Below are positions 32,021 to 46,100 of a stretch of 64,000 bases of DNA, in pieces (positions within the stretch are counted from its first letter, which is position 1; every line of letters starts with the position of its first letter). The notes under the pieces were generated by a model. It saw only the letters and a list, made by a program, of their open reading frames with translations, made no database searches and had not been told where the DNA came from. Both the position numbers and the translations under genes were made by a program. The stretch is taken from contig NC_031473.1 of assembly GCF_000006565.2 (NCBI RefSeq), forward strand, positions 558,001-622,000, in the 5' to 3' direction. The stretch comes from Toxoplasma gondii ME49 (taxonomy: Eukaryota; Apicomplexa; Conoidasida; Eucoccidiorida; Sarcocystidae).

Positions 32021-34699
32021 GGCGGCGTCACTCAACCAGGTAAACGCGGACAATCCCTGTTTCTGCTTCTCCCGCGATATCAGCAGACGGAAGGCGTTGT
32101 CAGAACAAGAAACAAACTGTGGAAGAGGAGCGGGAAACTCCTGTTCTCGTTCGCGAAATTTGTAGCAGAAACAAAGGAGCAGCAAGGCCTTTTCTGACGC
32201 CTATCTATGCACAGAGAGCAAGTGAACCTAGGAACTGTCACTAGAAGACAATCCAACACGCGCAGAGAGCTGCTACAAATGAAGAACCATGCATGTACAG
32301 GTGCTGATGTGTGGATGAGTGACCGTGTTTTCACATCCGTTCTGAAAAAGAAGAACAAAATACGCCCTGCTGCGGCAGTTTCTGCCACACGGAAAACAAC
32401 AGTATCAGCGAATCTACACGGGGATACACACGCCAAGTTTGTCAGGCAAGTAACAGAAAACAACTACTGAAGCACCCTTCTATCAAGAAACGATAAAGAC
32501 GCCACGTCAAGAACATCGCCAATACGCGTTTCGTTTTCGTTACGGTCTACACTTCGTCTCCATAGAACGCACAATCAGGGACAAATTCGAGACAGACAAA
32601 ATTAGGTAACACCACAAAATGCCACAGTCTCTCCACCGACCTGAGGTGAGAGCGAGATGGGGAACAATACAAATGCCTCAAACTAGGAAGACGAGAGGAG
32701 CATCGGGAGACAAACGAAACACGAACAGACGGCTAGTTCGACTCTCACTGACAACAGCACTCTGAGGCGTAAACAGCTGCTTTCTTCACAGCCAAAAACA
32801 ATTTTGGTTCCTCAGTGGCAGTGACCAATGTACTTCAGTTAATTTAAGGCGGCATTCTAGCGTGTGAATGTACTTCAGACGCACCCTGTGTATTTTCTAG
32901 CGTTCAACGACTAATTAGAGAGGTAACAGCAAGAAATGATTTTATCCTTGTACGGTTTGCACCTCGTTTACTGTGGTTAACCCTGGTATTAACAACAAGC
33001 AAAAACTACTACTCAGATGCTATATCTTGGCCTTCTTGACCTGTAGCAAGTCAAAATTCAAACGTATCCAGTGTAAAGCTTAACAGCCATGGAGCTTCAA
33101 CAACCGCCGTCGTGTATTTCTTCTTTCTCCTCTCCCTTGTAACCCCGCCGGCTTTCCAATGTGTTTCTTGTACCTTCCGCACGATTGGCGTCAAAAACAA
33201 CGTCATAACTTTAGACACTCATGTCGAATTCTGCAGTACAAACCACAAGATACGCAGGCAGATTCACCACGAAATCAACGAGTTGCAACGCAAAGATTTG
33301 GAGGTAACGAGAACCCGTCCTAGCTTGACTGTGATTTCGAAATGGCGCGAAAACCAAAATCAGATCCCGGACAATTTCCTTTTTTTCCCTGACGTTTTCA
33401 AAGTGAACTCGTCAGCACTTCAGGTCTCGTGACTTAGTAATTTGTATTATTTGGGTGCGTAGTAGACCTCTTTTTCTTCCGTGTTGCAGCTCGCTTCTCG
33501 GAAGTGCCAGACTCCGGACACGGTTAGCTGCTTTTTCCTGCTTTCCCCAAGAACTCAGTTCCTATTCCCAATCTCAACGGCGACACACAGGTTCATCTGT
33601 AGATTCATGCATTTATGACGGCAGACCGGATGCATTGACAGAAGTAATCCCGACAAAGAAGAACCATATGTTTTACGGTCGATCTCCTGTTTTTGGATGT
33701 AGAAATGAGGGAAAGGGTACGCGTTGGACTTCCGCTCTAGCAGGAAAACCTGTCACTCGTACGCTTCTCGTGTTTTCTTTGGATCACTCTTTAAATGTGC
33801 ATGTGCATAATAGACAAACGGTCGTGACTACGTTTGCGTACAACCATTTAGGTGCCAAGAGATATGGGTAGTACGCATGCGCTCTTGATTGAATTTGCTG
33901 ACAGACGTCCCTGTGAATCAAGAGATACGGACATTCTTACACATGTGCATGTGAAAGTCGAGAGAGTTGCAAGCCAGTTGCGCCCGGTGTAGGGACACGA
34001 GACATGAGTGCGTGGTGACTCTTTTTCGGCGCATTCTCTTTAAGAGCTAGCTGCTTCCTCTAACTCGTGTTCCTTCAACTCTTGTTCATTATCCTGATGG
34101 AAACCGGCGACGTGGCGTCACATTTGAACACGTTTCTGTGTCGCAGCAATCGCGGACTTGTCTGTCTCGGCAACTGCTTTTCAACTAGTCACTTTCCTGG
34201 AGATCCTGAAGTCGCTTCTGTGCCTTTGAGTCTGTCAGACAAATGAAATCGCAGGGTCCTTCCCACGCCAAAGAGGAAACTCGCCAGTATCTCAAGAAAG
34301 GATACATGAAAAAAGAAAAACCGTGAAAAACTCCCGAGGCCTCAACGCGCCGGTAGACCATTTTCCCCAGGTCGTTTTTCAGCTGTAAAGAAATCCGTGT
34401 TTCTGGGAATTATCCCCAGAAGGCCACCATCCCACACACGTCTCAGAAAGGCAGTTTGAGGAGGAGATTTCTCCTTTGAAAATGCGACTCAGAGTCCAGA
34501 AACAAACGCCGAGATCTGACAGCCTGCTTTCTTCGACGACTCCTCTCACTACACTTGATACACACAGAAAGCCTTTAGGGCCGACAAACGACGCTTCTCC
34601 TTAAGCTCGCATATGAGCAGTCTCTTTCCCCCGCTGCAAAAACCTGTGTTTCCTAGACGAGCGCCTTCCACTCCTCCTTTAAATAATCCCTGACAACGT
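32021..34699. other. Intergenic region, 2.7 kb
   Basis: Separates the kinase stop (34700) from the start of the acidic secreted protein (32020), both on the minus strand. It should contain the kinase 3' UTR and the promoter and 5' UTR of the acidic-protein gene. Frames at 33112-33432 and 33455-33871 (plus) lack ATG starts and recognisable motifs. A 12-bp sequence, AATGTACTTCAG, is repeated near 32827 and 32869. Nothing else stands out. Confidence 0.5.
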
Positions 34700-37600
34700 T
34701 TAAGCCTTCCCTTTCTGGAAATTCGGCCGAAACAGGAAATCGCTTAAAAGGAATTTCGTGAGCACGGGACGTCTTGCCAGGGGCGAACCGTCCGAGTCGC
34801 TCCATTCGGATTCACGGCCGTTGTCGCTTTTTTTGTCAAAACGTTCGATTTTTCCGAGCTCGTCTGTCTCCTGTCTCTGTCTCCTATATGGCCTCCTGGT
34901 CTCTGCTTTCGTCCTGCACACGAAGACACTTTCCTCGCTCTGTCTCGGCTCTTCTTGCTTCTCGGTCTCTGCAAGCGACGCCGCGAAGGCCAAAGCCTCC
35001 CTCGGTTCTAAAAGTTTCTCCGTGAGACCATCCGACTCGTCCCCTTGTCGGAATGGGCTCCACTTCCCCTTTGGTTCTTCAAACGCCGCGGCTACTTCAC
35101 TGCCCTCTGTCTCTTTTTTCTCTCGTCCTTCTGCCTTTTTTTCATCAGCTGCCCTTTCGTCCCCGCGGCTGCGAATCTCCTTTTCAGGTGGCTTTCTTAT
35201 TTTCTTACATGCATGCAAGGTCGAAGGCCCCTGCGGCTCAGCGTGATAGACTGGGAAAGCCACGACAGCACAGACAGGAGACCGCGGCTTCTTTGCCTTC
35301 CTTGGGTCCTTGGTAAGACTACACCTCCGTCCCTTTAACACCTGGAAACCTGGGTGTCTGTTTCCCCAGTCGCTCGCGTCCTTCTCGTCTTTCTCGCCTT
35401 CTCCAGGATCGCTTCGCGTTTCCCAGGCCTGCGTTCTCTCTTTCTCGCTCTCTGCGTTCTTCTCGGCCTCCAAGGTGTCACACCTGCCTTCAGCAGGAAA
35501 TCCCGCAGCAGAGGGGAGACCGAGCGCGAACGAAAGCACACGACAAATTCGGCAGCGAAAATACTTCCACTGCAGATGCTGGACGAATTCACAGTCGTCA
35601 CAGACACTCGCGAGCGCCGACGTTGCTTCGAGTTCTCTCTCGTTTCCCTGCTCGTCTAGCGGCGCGACTTCCCGACGCTCTTCTCGTTCTCTGCTCTCCT
35701 TTCTGCACATGCTCGCTTTGCACTCTCTGCTGTCAAATCCCCTCGACGCAGGACAACCGGAAGAGACACACTGAGGAGGTGAAGCAGCGGCAGTGGAGCG
35801 ACAAAGAAGCCGTGAGAGCACCACATTTTCTGCGTTTGCGAGCGGTCCTTCAGTTGCGTCCCTGAACCCGGTGTATGTGCACTCCAGGTATCCTCTGCTG
35901 CCTCCAGCCAAGCGGCGCAGAAGCGAGAAAAGCGACGCACTGACATCCAAAGCATGTTTCGGTTTTTCTAGTCTCCTCTCTGAAACTCGGCCTTCGTCGC
36001 CGCATGCAGCCGCAGATCCAGGAAACAGAATCAGAAGGCGCCACGAGATGCCCGCCAGCCTCGACAGGCCGTACGCCGCGCGGACATGGGCTGTGTAGAC
36101 ACCGCAAAGCTCGCGGAGGGGACATATGTCGCCCCCACAAGTCCCAGCCTCTCCAGGCGGCGTTTTCGCGTCCTCTCGTCTTCCCGGATTCTCCCTTGCA
36201 TCACTGCCGACGACAGAAACAGAGAGACAGCTTCGCGTCTTCGTGGCTTGTGCATCGCGGCTTCCGAGGTCGTCAGACGAACAGCAACTCAGCCTTGGAC
36301 TCACTCGAAACGCTTGCCCTGAAGACGCGACGGCACCCGCGAGCGTGGAAAAAGAAGTCGGAGAAACGCAGAAATCCGACGAGGCGCGAGAAGGAAGTCT
36401 CCACACACATGAGCCACACAGACAAGAAAGAGACGCGACAGAGGACGACTCTGTCTCTCTTTCTGTTTCCTTCTCAAATGTCCGCCCTTCGCCTCTTCTC
36501 TCTCGAGTTCCTTCTTTGTCTTTTTCTCCTGTTCTCAGAAAACCGCGACTAACACAAGTATCTGCACTCGACCTGCTGCTGTGTAGTGACGAGGCCCCGA
36601 AGGCATTGTTCAACTCGACTCGGCTCATTTGTTTGTCTCCGCCTTTCTTCTCAAGACCAGGCCTCGTCGCCCCGGTTCTCCTGTCCCCATGCTCCATGTC
36701 GTCGAGAGTGGCGACACCGGTGACAGGCTGTCCGACCTGCGACCGCAAGAAAGAAGACAACTCCTCAAACTGTTCCTTCGCATGCAGACGGGGAAGACGC
36801 ACGTTCGCCTCCCACCGCCCTGCATGAGAGAAGAAAGTCGGTCTGCTCGCAGGTTTCAGCCGCTCTTGAAAGAAAGCAGAAAGGATTCCCCGCGTCCCCG
36901 CCGTCAAGGAGGTGTATATACACTGCGCGCTCAGCAAGTTGGCGGCTCGGAAGGGATCGAGCGAGAGGCCTTCCATGACGAGCGCGATGGCACATGCAAT
37001 CGAAATGTGCTCTCGCGTTTCTTCCTTGACTCCAACTTCGTCCGTTTCTTTCTGTTCCTTGGTCTTTTCCCGTCCACCTAAGCCTCCCTCGCTGCCGCAT
37101 TCCCCGGGCTGTCCTGTCTCCTCTTCGTCGATTAGGAGAACGCGGCCACCGCAGGCGGCGGCTTCTCGAAGGAAATCGAAGAAGACAGGTAAAAACGCAG
37201 AGAACGCCTCGCCTTCGGAAAAGCAGCCGGCGTTTCCTCCGAGCCGACTCTCTTCTTCACTTTCCAGTCCTCGCGCATCAGCTGTCTCTTCTTTTTCCCT
37301 CTCGTCTTCTCTGCATGCAGCCCCGTCGCGCGACAGGCAGAATGCTGAGAAGGACAGCACGCGCCGCCAGCCAGCGACACTCGGTGGAAGCGTCGCAAAG
37401 CGCGCGGACCAACTCGGCCGGCTGCTCATGTTGCCCTCCCTCGCCTCGTTGACCCGGAGGTTTTCTCTCGCCTCCTCCGTCTCCCTGAGTTCCCGAAGAG
37501 CCATGCGAGAGGCGAACCAAGAGTCCAACGCGCAGGGTCGCTCCTGCGATTCGACGCCTTTCCGCGGAGGTTTTCGACAGTCCACGACGAAGGCGAAACG

Positions 37601-40021
37601 TGACAGAAAACGACTCAGCTGGGTCGCCTGCACAAGTCCACAGTTTCCTGGCACAAGCGAAGAGGCGTATGTTTGCCAGGAGACTCGGCCACCGGAAGAC
37701 CGAGAAGACAGCGAGGGACAGGACCCCCCTGGAAGCATCCAAATCTCGACGTCTCGGAGGACTCTCAGCAGGCTCGCACATCGTCCAGGTGCAGCGTAGG
37801 TAGGGCGGAAGTCCGGGACAGCGGACAGCGGGGAGCAACTCAAATCCTGTTCTGTCAACCAGTCTTCTGCCTCTAGTTTCGCGTCATTTTGAGTTTTGTG
37901 GTCTGTGTCGGAGGCACTGCGACTCTCAAGAGAGGAGAGCGTCGAGACCCTCCCGCGACCGAGACAGCAACGACTCCGGTCCGTCTTTCTTCTTTCCTGC
38001 TTGTTTCTGTCTCTGGAAAAGCGAACATCGTCGTCTCGAGTTTCTAGACTTCGCTGCTGCCGCGGATGCGACAAGTTGCCTGATGCATTTGGCTCAGCGA
38101 GCGCGCATCTACCTTCGCGGAGAAACTGTTGAGGCGACCTCTCCACCATGACCTTCGTTTCTCTTTCGCTCGTGGCTTCTGCTTCTCTCCCGCAAGTCTC
38201 CGTTTCTGCATGACGGGTGTCGCCCAACAGCGGCGGCTTCATTCCCAGATAAAAGAGACATTCGGAAGACTGATCCTTTGCTTCCCTGTCTCCTCTCAAG
38301 TCACAGCTTCTCTTCACAGCTGTTCCTTCGTCTTTGCTCCTGCAGTTTCCTCTGCAGTCTTCCGCGCTCCTGGATCCACGAAAGTCTGCCGTCCTCGATT
38401 CGACCACCGCGAGCAGAAGCGCGTCCACGAGAGCGACGACGTCGCTGGCGGAGGGGCGCCTGGCGGCCTCTCTGCGCAGGAGAAGATGGAGAAAGGGCAG
38501 GAGCATCGGATGGATGGCGTTCAAGAGCTCGCGCGAGGCGTCGTCGAAGAGCGGAAGGCGCCCAGAGAGTCGCAGGTAGAAACCAGGATTGCTGAAGAAT
38601 AGGAACTGCCTAGTGACCAGCTCGAAGAACAGACAGCCCAGCGCCCAGATGTCGGCGGCCATGGCCAAGCTCGAGTTTCTTTCCGAGCCGGTTCGACGGC
38701 GCGAAGAGGGCAATCCCAAAGCTGGAACGATAGGTGAGACAGAGATGTCTTCGACCTGCTTCGCAGCGGCCACAGACGACGAAAAAGCTTCACACGAGGT
38801 GCTCGACTCCAAAGGAGAAGACAGCAGATGCAAAGGGCCTCGAGAGACACTTGAGGCGGCAGGCTGCTCCTTTTGCGCTGGCCTCTCGCCACTCGCCTCT
38901 GGCTCCCCGGAAAACCTCTGCGCCGCCTGCTCTCCGCGTGCAGTCTCAACATCTTTGGCGGCTTCTTCAAATTCTTCTTGGCATTCGTCCGAGTCCTCAG
39001 CCTGGAGGACGGTCACTTGAAGAAGCTCAGGGCTCTTGTTCACTTCCGTCCCCCTCGACCTCGTCTTCGGCTGCGCCGACTTCTTCGTCAGGACGCAGGC
39101 TTCCCCAAAGTCCGACAAAGCCACCCGCGGCATCAGCAGAACGCCGCTCGACAGCCGCACAGGCGCGAGAGCAGGAGACGCTTCGCGGGTTTCCTCGTCG
39201 GTCGGAGCAGGCCGTGAGGAGCGAGGCGTCTGTGTCGGAGACAGTGAAAGACGAGGGAAGAGTGCAGAGAACTCGTGAGTGTTGACGTCGCATGTGACGC
39301 ATCGGCCGACCTCGTCTTCCCTCGACTCTTCGTCGCCGACCTTCGCCTGTGCATGCAAGGCGCCTCGGCTCCTCTCAGGCGCCGTCAGCTCCTTACTGCC
39401 GTCTCTTTGCTGGCCTCGACTCCAATCAGCTTCTTCCAGGCTTCTGCTGCGGCGCGCACACTGGAGGGGGACGGGAAGCGCAGTGGAGAAGTCGACGAGG
39501 ACGTTGTCGCATTTCAAATCGCAGTGCAGGACGCCGCGTGCATGCAAGGTCGCGACGGCGCATGCAATTTGACGGAAAATCCCGAGCAGAAGCGGAAGCA
39601 GAGCTCGCTGGAACTCGACAGACTCCTCCTGGTCCACAGGTTCTGCCTCCCTCGGCTCTTCGTCTTTCTCTGGTTCCCCGGAGGACTGGAGGAGAGAGAT
39701 CCAGGACTGAGAAGAAGCCTGCGCCCAGATGCCCCGGCGCCATTCCCCCAACGTCGACCCATACAGCTTCATGTTGATCGTGTAGGTGAGGAGTCCGTCG
39801 CATGCACAGAGGCCGAAATCAAACAACTCGGAGAGGAGCGGAGTCGCCAGGCGGAAGGCGTCCAAGCAGATCACCTCGTGGAAGATCGAACTGAAAATCA
39901 AGTGGCTCTAAGAAAAGCAAAAACCACTCCAAGGAAACAGATCATTTAAACACCGTTGCATATGCACAAATGCACATATATATATATATATATACATACA
40001 CACACACATTCATGTACATAC

Positions 40022-40056
<35 letters not shown>

Positions 40057-40071
40057 CACATTGATATACAT

Positions 40072-40102
<31 letters not shown>

Positions 40103-43100
40103 GGTTTGTATGTAAATGTATATGCATTTGAAGAGCATCCTCAGGTATCCTTCGTTCTCGACATCAGAAGACTTTTATGTGACTCTTTGGCGCAGAGAAG
40201 CGAGGCGCTGGATGAAGCAAATTGGCCGGGAATGGCAGAACGTACTTTCTCATCAATAGGAGCAGAAACGCGCTTGACCGCGACGAACGGAATCTCAGGA
40301 AAGACCGTCGCACATTTCGACACACTGCCATACATTCCTGAAAAGACAAAAAGCCGCATTTCCGACAATAAACAAATACGTGTATAATATATATATATAT
40401 GAATAGGTGGGCATGTGTAGAGACATGAGTATATGCATATGTGTAGACGTATTCGTACAGAAATAAACCTATACATGCATATATCGACGCATGTTCAGCG
40501 CTTCTCTCCTACAGAGCCTGCGACTTTTCTTTCTAACTTAAAAGAGACAGGCGGGACCGAGCAACAGCAGAACCAGGATGCTTATGCAAGAGGCGCATGT
40601 AAGATTGGGAAAGGGAGAGCATCCACTCGTGAAGCCGTCACTCGTCCACGCTTCGTGTTCGATTGTCTTTGTCACTAGACGGAAGGAGCGCGGCGAACCT
40701 GTTCCTATTTTCGACTCCTGAGTCGCAGGCATGTGAAGAAAGAGTCCCGCATGTAGAAGCTTGAGGAGACGACAGCCGGGGAGACCTAGGTGGCGTTGAG
40801 TAAAACAGACCAGGAGGCGAAGGAATTCTTTACGAGTCGCTTCTTCTCTCTCTTCTCGCTCTTCCTTTTCTCGCGCGTTTCTGCCTTTATCGGAAGAACA
40901 GTGCAAGCTCCATGGAGAAGGCATCGCGTCTCGCAACGGTGTCCGTACAGTCGATCTCCGACACACAGCTCTCCTCTCCTCTCTTCTGCGCTTCGTGCTC
41001 TTCTCTCCCTGCATGTTCTGTTCCCTGCCCCGCCTCGGATGTCTCTCTCCCGCATCTGTCTTCTGGCCTCGTCGCTCGCTTGACATAGCGGAGAGAATGC
41101 CTGCTTGTCGTGAGGAAGAGGAGAAGGAAAGGTGATGCTGGAGCAGAGGAAGGACATGCGCGAATCCCAGTGTATATCCACCTGGAGTGCCTCGTCCAGG
41201 AGAGCAGAGCGTTGAGCCCAACGAACGCGAGGGAGAAACTGAAGGGAAAAGTAAACTTCTCGCCGAGTGGAAATGCGCCGTCTCGTCTCCATTGCTTCTT
41301 TCCTGCTCTTCCTCCTTCCTGGCCTCTTCCTTCTCTTCCTTCCTCTCATGCTTCCTTCCGCCTTCTGTGCTTCCTCTGTTTCGCTCGTTTTGGCAAGAGA
41401 AACCTTGAGTCCTCGCGCCCTCTCCTCGCCGGTCTTCTTCTCGCCTTGTTGGGCCGTCGAGTCCCGTCTCGCTCCCCTTCACATCCACGTCTTTGTCACA
41501 ACATCTCTCTGCGGATGGAGACACAGGAAGACTTCCGGCTTCTCGTCTTGATGTCAGAGACGGAGGAGCAACAGACAAGACGCTGTCGGCCTGAGAGACG
41601 AGAGAGCCGTACGGGCGGGATGAAGGCGGAGACATAAGTGCGTCTAGGCCCTCGCTGCCGTCGAAATCGGAGAGCAAGCCTCGCTTGTCTTGAATCAGAA
41701 GCGAGACAAACAGAACAACCGCTGCTGCATGCAGAGGCGCCTCGCGACACAGCGTCTGCTCGCTCTGCGCCGCCAACGCACCCGCGATCAGGTTCTCGAG
41801 AGAAGGTCCCTCGAGGTCGCCGGGCGGTGCTTGTGGAGCCTCGCCTCGGTGTCTGTCAGTGTTCGCAGAGACGAGACTGGGCGAAGAGGAGACGAGAGAC
41901 AGTTCTCCAAAAAGCAGAGACGAGGCGAACGCAGAGGCCGAGAGACAGAAGACAGACAAGTCAGGCGGTCGCGTGGAGGCGTCGGAACACTCGTGTGACT
42001 CACGCGAGTAAAACCGATTGCCACAACGGGGATGCTTGCAGGAGAATGATGAGGCCCTGCAGGGACGCCGCGGGGTTCTCGGTGTCCAGATTCCTCCTCC
42101 ACCTCTTTCTCCTTTGACCCTCTTTCTCTTGTCTCGTTCACAAGTGTGACCTTCCTTTTCTTCTCTCGTTTCTCCTTCCCTCTCTTCTGTACGTCCCTCA
42201 ATTTCTTCTTTCTCCTCGCGAGGCAACAAGAGCTTCTGGGCCTCTCGCCAGACGACGAGGAGCCCTGGCGCGACCCGCGAAGCGATGGAGGCGAGGCCTG
42301 GAGCAACGGGGAAGAGCAGAGGCGGGAGGAGAGAGACCGAGGGCGACTCGGCTTTCTTCTCCTGCTCGTGAAAACCTTTGCCTTCCTGCGTGGATGCCCA
42401 GACAACGAGAGTTGGCGTTGGGGTGGCCATGTCAAAGGTCGAAGGAAAGTTTCTCCGCTCCGCATTCTGCTCCTCTTTCACCGCCGCCTTTCTCTCGCTT
42501 TCGGCGCCCGCGTCTGGGGGGCGGGAGGCCCCTCTCTCCCACTCGCCTTCGCTGCCGACTTGGCGCTTCGCTTCTGGAAGAAAAAAGTCTCTCACCTTCC
42601 CTCCACCAGCGGAGGCGTCCTTCACCGAAGCAACAAAGGACGCAGAGGACGAAGAAAAAGACGAAGAATGAGAGGAGGAAGGAAGATCTTTCTCAGGAGC
42701 GGATGTCTCCTGCTTTTCCAGACGTTGTTGTCCGTGAATACGAGGAGTGACGAGAGCAGCCAAGAGACAAAGTTTCTCATACGCTCGCGGCTGCCAGGAG
42801 AAGACACGATGCGTGGAGGGTCCGCAGCCTCTGGCCATAGAGCGAGGCGAACACAAAAGTTTGACGGACGCAGAAGAGGACACCGCAGAGGCCAGGGGCA
42901 AAGGAACGCACGAACCACGCACTCCTGCGGCGCCAGGAAGCAAAGCAGGAGACCGGTTACAAGTTGCCTGACGAGCGCTCTGCCTCCGCCTCGGAAGCAG
43001 TCCAAATGTCGCAAAGACACTCTTCTGGGGAGCCCCAGAGGTCTCTGAAAAAGCCAACGGAGGCCCTGGAGGTGAACCTGCAGGCCGACTTGTCTCTGGA

Positions 43101-46100
43101 AAAGGAGGCCGACATTCGGCGGAGGCGGAACTGAGAAAGGGATCCTCCCCACATTTGAACATCGCATGCAGTTCGCGTTCTCCGGAAGAAGCCTGTCGCT
43201 CTCTTTCTATCTCCTCTTCCTTCTCCTCTGCTCCGTTAGGAACGCACGTCGTTGCCATCGGCCAAGTGTCTCCGACGTGGAGACACCGGCGCGGAGACGT
43301 AGTCGGAAGAGACAACTGCGGGGGTGGAGCCGGCCCAGGGGGTGTGGTGTTCAGAGCAGTTTTCCCCGTCGCGTCGCAAACAGAACAGGCGAAAGTAGGC
43401 GTTGAAGCCTTCAGCGGAGGCGAACGGCGGTGAGACGTCTCCGCCAGTTCCTGCGCGTCTTCTTCCTCATCTCCATTCTCTCCTTTCCTTGCGTTCACCT
43501 CCTGGTCGTGCTCTAACGCCGCTTCTTCGCCTCGTTTCCCTTCCCCCACTCGACGGTGAGTTCGCTCCTTCGGTCCCTCTGTGTGGTTGCCTTTGTCGAC
43601 TCCCTCGTCTGCTGTCTCTTTCTCCACGCGCTCTGCTCCAGGCGAGTGTCTGGCGCCCTCAGAACGTCTGCGAGGCCTCCACCACCAGCCTGCTTCCTCG
43701 GCTTCGGCGGGTCTCTCGCGCCCCACAGAAGGCGGCCTTCTGCACAAGACCGAGGCTGTGGTGTCTTCGTCGTCTCTCACAAGCGAGAGACAGTCGGAGA
43801 AGAGTCTCCGGCGACGACAGGGCCGCGCATGCGTCGACGATGCGAAGGCGTCCGAAGCCCCGGCGAAGCGGCGAACACATCGAGGCGAAAAAACCCCGCC
43901 GGCGTTCTGGTAGTTCATGGAAAGCGCAGAAAGGGCAAAAGAGGGTGGGAAAGAAGATGAGAAAGAAGGCGACGCAGAAGCAGGACGTTTCATGAACGAC
44001 CAGAGCTGCGGCGGATAGACTTTCGGTAGAGAACTCTCATGCATGGTGACAGCGGGGGCCTTCGGCACTCCACACATGTGCCTGGAGAACGAGGAAGGAG
44101 GTGCCATCTCAGAGTCCCGCGCCACAACCGGGCTCTCCGAAACTGGGGACTGCGGCGCATACTCCGAAGGGCAAGAAGAAGAAGCGTCAAGCGGCAAAGC
44201 CTCATCGAAGCCTTGGGCCGCTTTTCCCGGTCGCGTTCTCTCTCTGTCTCCTGCGGCGCGCACCTGTCTCCGCGAGGAGACCCCGAGCCCTGCAGCGACC
44301 TGCGTGGGTCCGAGGAAGTCGACGGGCGACGCCGAGGCAGACCCAAGGCTGCTGCCAGCCAGATAAACAGATGCAGACACAGAGGGAGACGCGAGTGTGT
44401 CGCTTCTTTTCGGAGGTTCCACAGCGTCGACTGAGGTTTCACTACGCGCCGTTTCGAGTTTGGAAAAGACAGGCTTCTCGCGAGAGTCCCGCGGGGGAGG
44501 CTCACGCCGTGTCGACCCCTGGGCCGCCGCCTTCCCGAAGCCTCTCGCTTCCGACTTGCCGCAGCCAGGCAACTCTTCTTTCTCACTGTCCAGGTATCCT
44601 CGCCTCTGACTGCCTCCGCGTTCGCTTTCGCTGTCTCCCCTTCGTTCTCGACTTCGTTGCCTCCAGGCGTCCGTGTCTCCATCTGCGTCTCCAGTTGGCT
44701 CTTCCTCGGGTCTCTGCTCTGTGTCACTCTGTGTTCCTGTCTCCTCCAAATCGTGTGTGGACCTGAGAGACGCACATCTTCGCCCTTCCGCGACTCTCTC
44801 CGAAAGTTCTCCCTGCGTCTCGGCTTCACCGCCGCCTTGCTGGTCTCCTCGCTCGTCCTGGCCTTCGCCAAGCGAGGCCTCGCCGCCTCGGGCAGCTCGT
44901 CGAGGAGCGCCCTCGCCCGGCGCCTCTGCAGCCTGTCTCCTCGAGCCGGTGCGGCGACCCAAACGCGAAGAGACACTTGGCCTCAAGTGGCTGGAGACGC
45001 GCGCCCCAGTGGCGGGCCTCGACGAGGGTCCGTAGCTGAGCATGCCGGCCTCTGACGGAGGCTGCTGCAGGTCCTGCAGAGACAAGAGACGAGAGAGGGT
45101 GATTTCGTTCTGCTGCAGTCGTCGCTGCCGAGACTAAGGCGAGAAGCAAGTGAGGTGGGGACATGCAAAATTGAGCCTCAAAACGGGTCGGAAGAAAACG
45201 GAGAGTGCCCGCAATGAACGGTTTACTAAACGTGATTGAAGGCGACTCTCACACACCGGACGTGACTGGACGGGAAGCAAGGCTAGGCAGAAGGTCCCAC
45301 AGGAAGAAACGCAAGAGACTAAATGTCCATGAACGAGACAGGAGAAGTCAGAAAATCAGGTTTTCAGAGAACAGATGCTGCTGCGAGGTGTTTACAGTCT
45401 GCCTCGGGGAAGCAAGACGAAGAACGCCGACAGGAGCGGAGACAGGTTCCTCTTTTCCTCTTTCGACAGAGGGTACCGAGGCGCAGACAAACCTGAATCC
45501 GAAATTCAACCTTCCATCTGAAAGCCCCCGATAAAGCAGTTACACCCGAAAGTCTTTTGTCCGCTCCACGTACCCGATACGACGCAGGAGGCGGGAGGGC
45601 GTCGAGACGCAAAGGGGGAATGAAAGGCCTCACGGGACGACCGGAAGGAAGTCCTCCCCCATACTCGCGTCTCGGAGACAGTAGTGGAGACGAGGAGGCG
45701 AGACGGCGTTTGTCTTTTTTTCGAGGTTGGTCTTTGCGCCGTGGTGCTTTTAGCCTCGCGTCGCTGGAGAGAGACTGTCTCCCTTCTCCCTCGTCCGCTG
45801 CCTCGTCTCGCTGCTTCTGTTTGTCCCTGCGCCGTTCCTTCTTGTCTTTCGTTCCGCGTCGGCGGTGTGTCTTTGGCCTTCTTGGTTCGCCCTTCGCCTC
45901 CTGCGGATGATCTGCTTTCCGCGTCGTGTCTCCAACGCTGGTCTCCGTCGCGCCGAGACGGCTGCCACCAGCCTTTCCGGGGTCTCCGGTCGCAGGCGCC
46001 CAACTCGCGATGCGTCTGGGCGTCTCTGGAGCTCGACGAGACCGCGCCATAGCGAGGAGAGACAACGGCGACACGGTCGAGGATCGAACCGCGCCCAGGG

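Noticed and set aside
33112..33432. Possible plus-strand exon ending at a GTAACG donor
   Set aside because: The segment looks helical and a donor is present, but there is no ATG in frame, no good acceptor, and no partner exon.
33455..33871. 138-codon plus-strand open frame
   Set aside because: No ATG at its start, no motif, and it lies in the spacer between two minus-strand genes.
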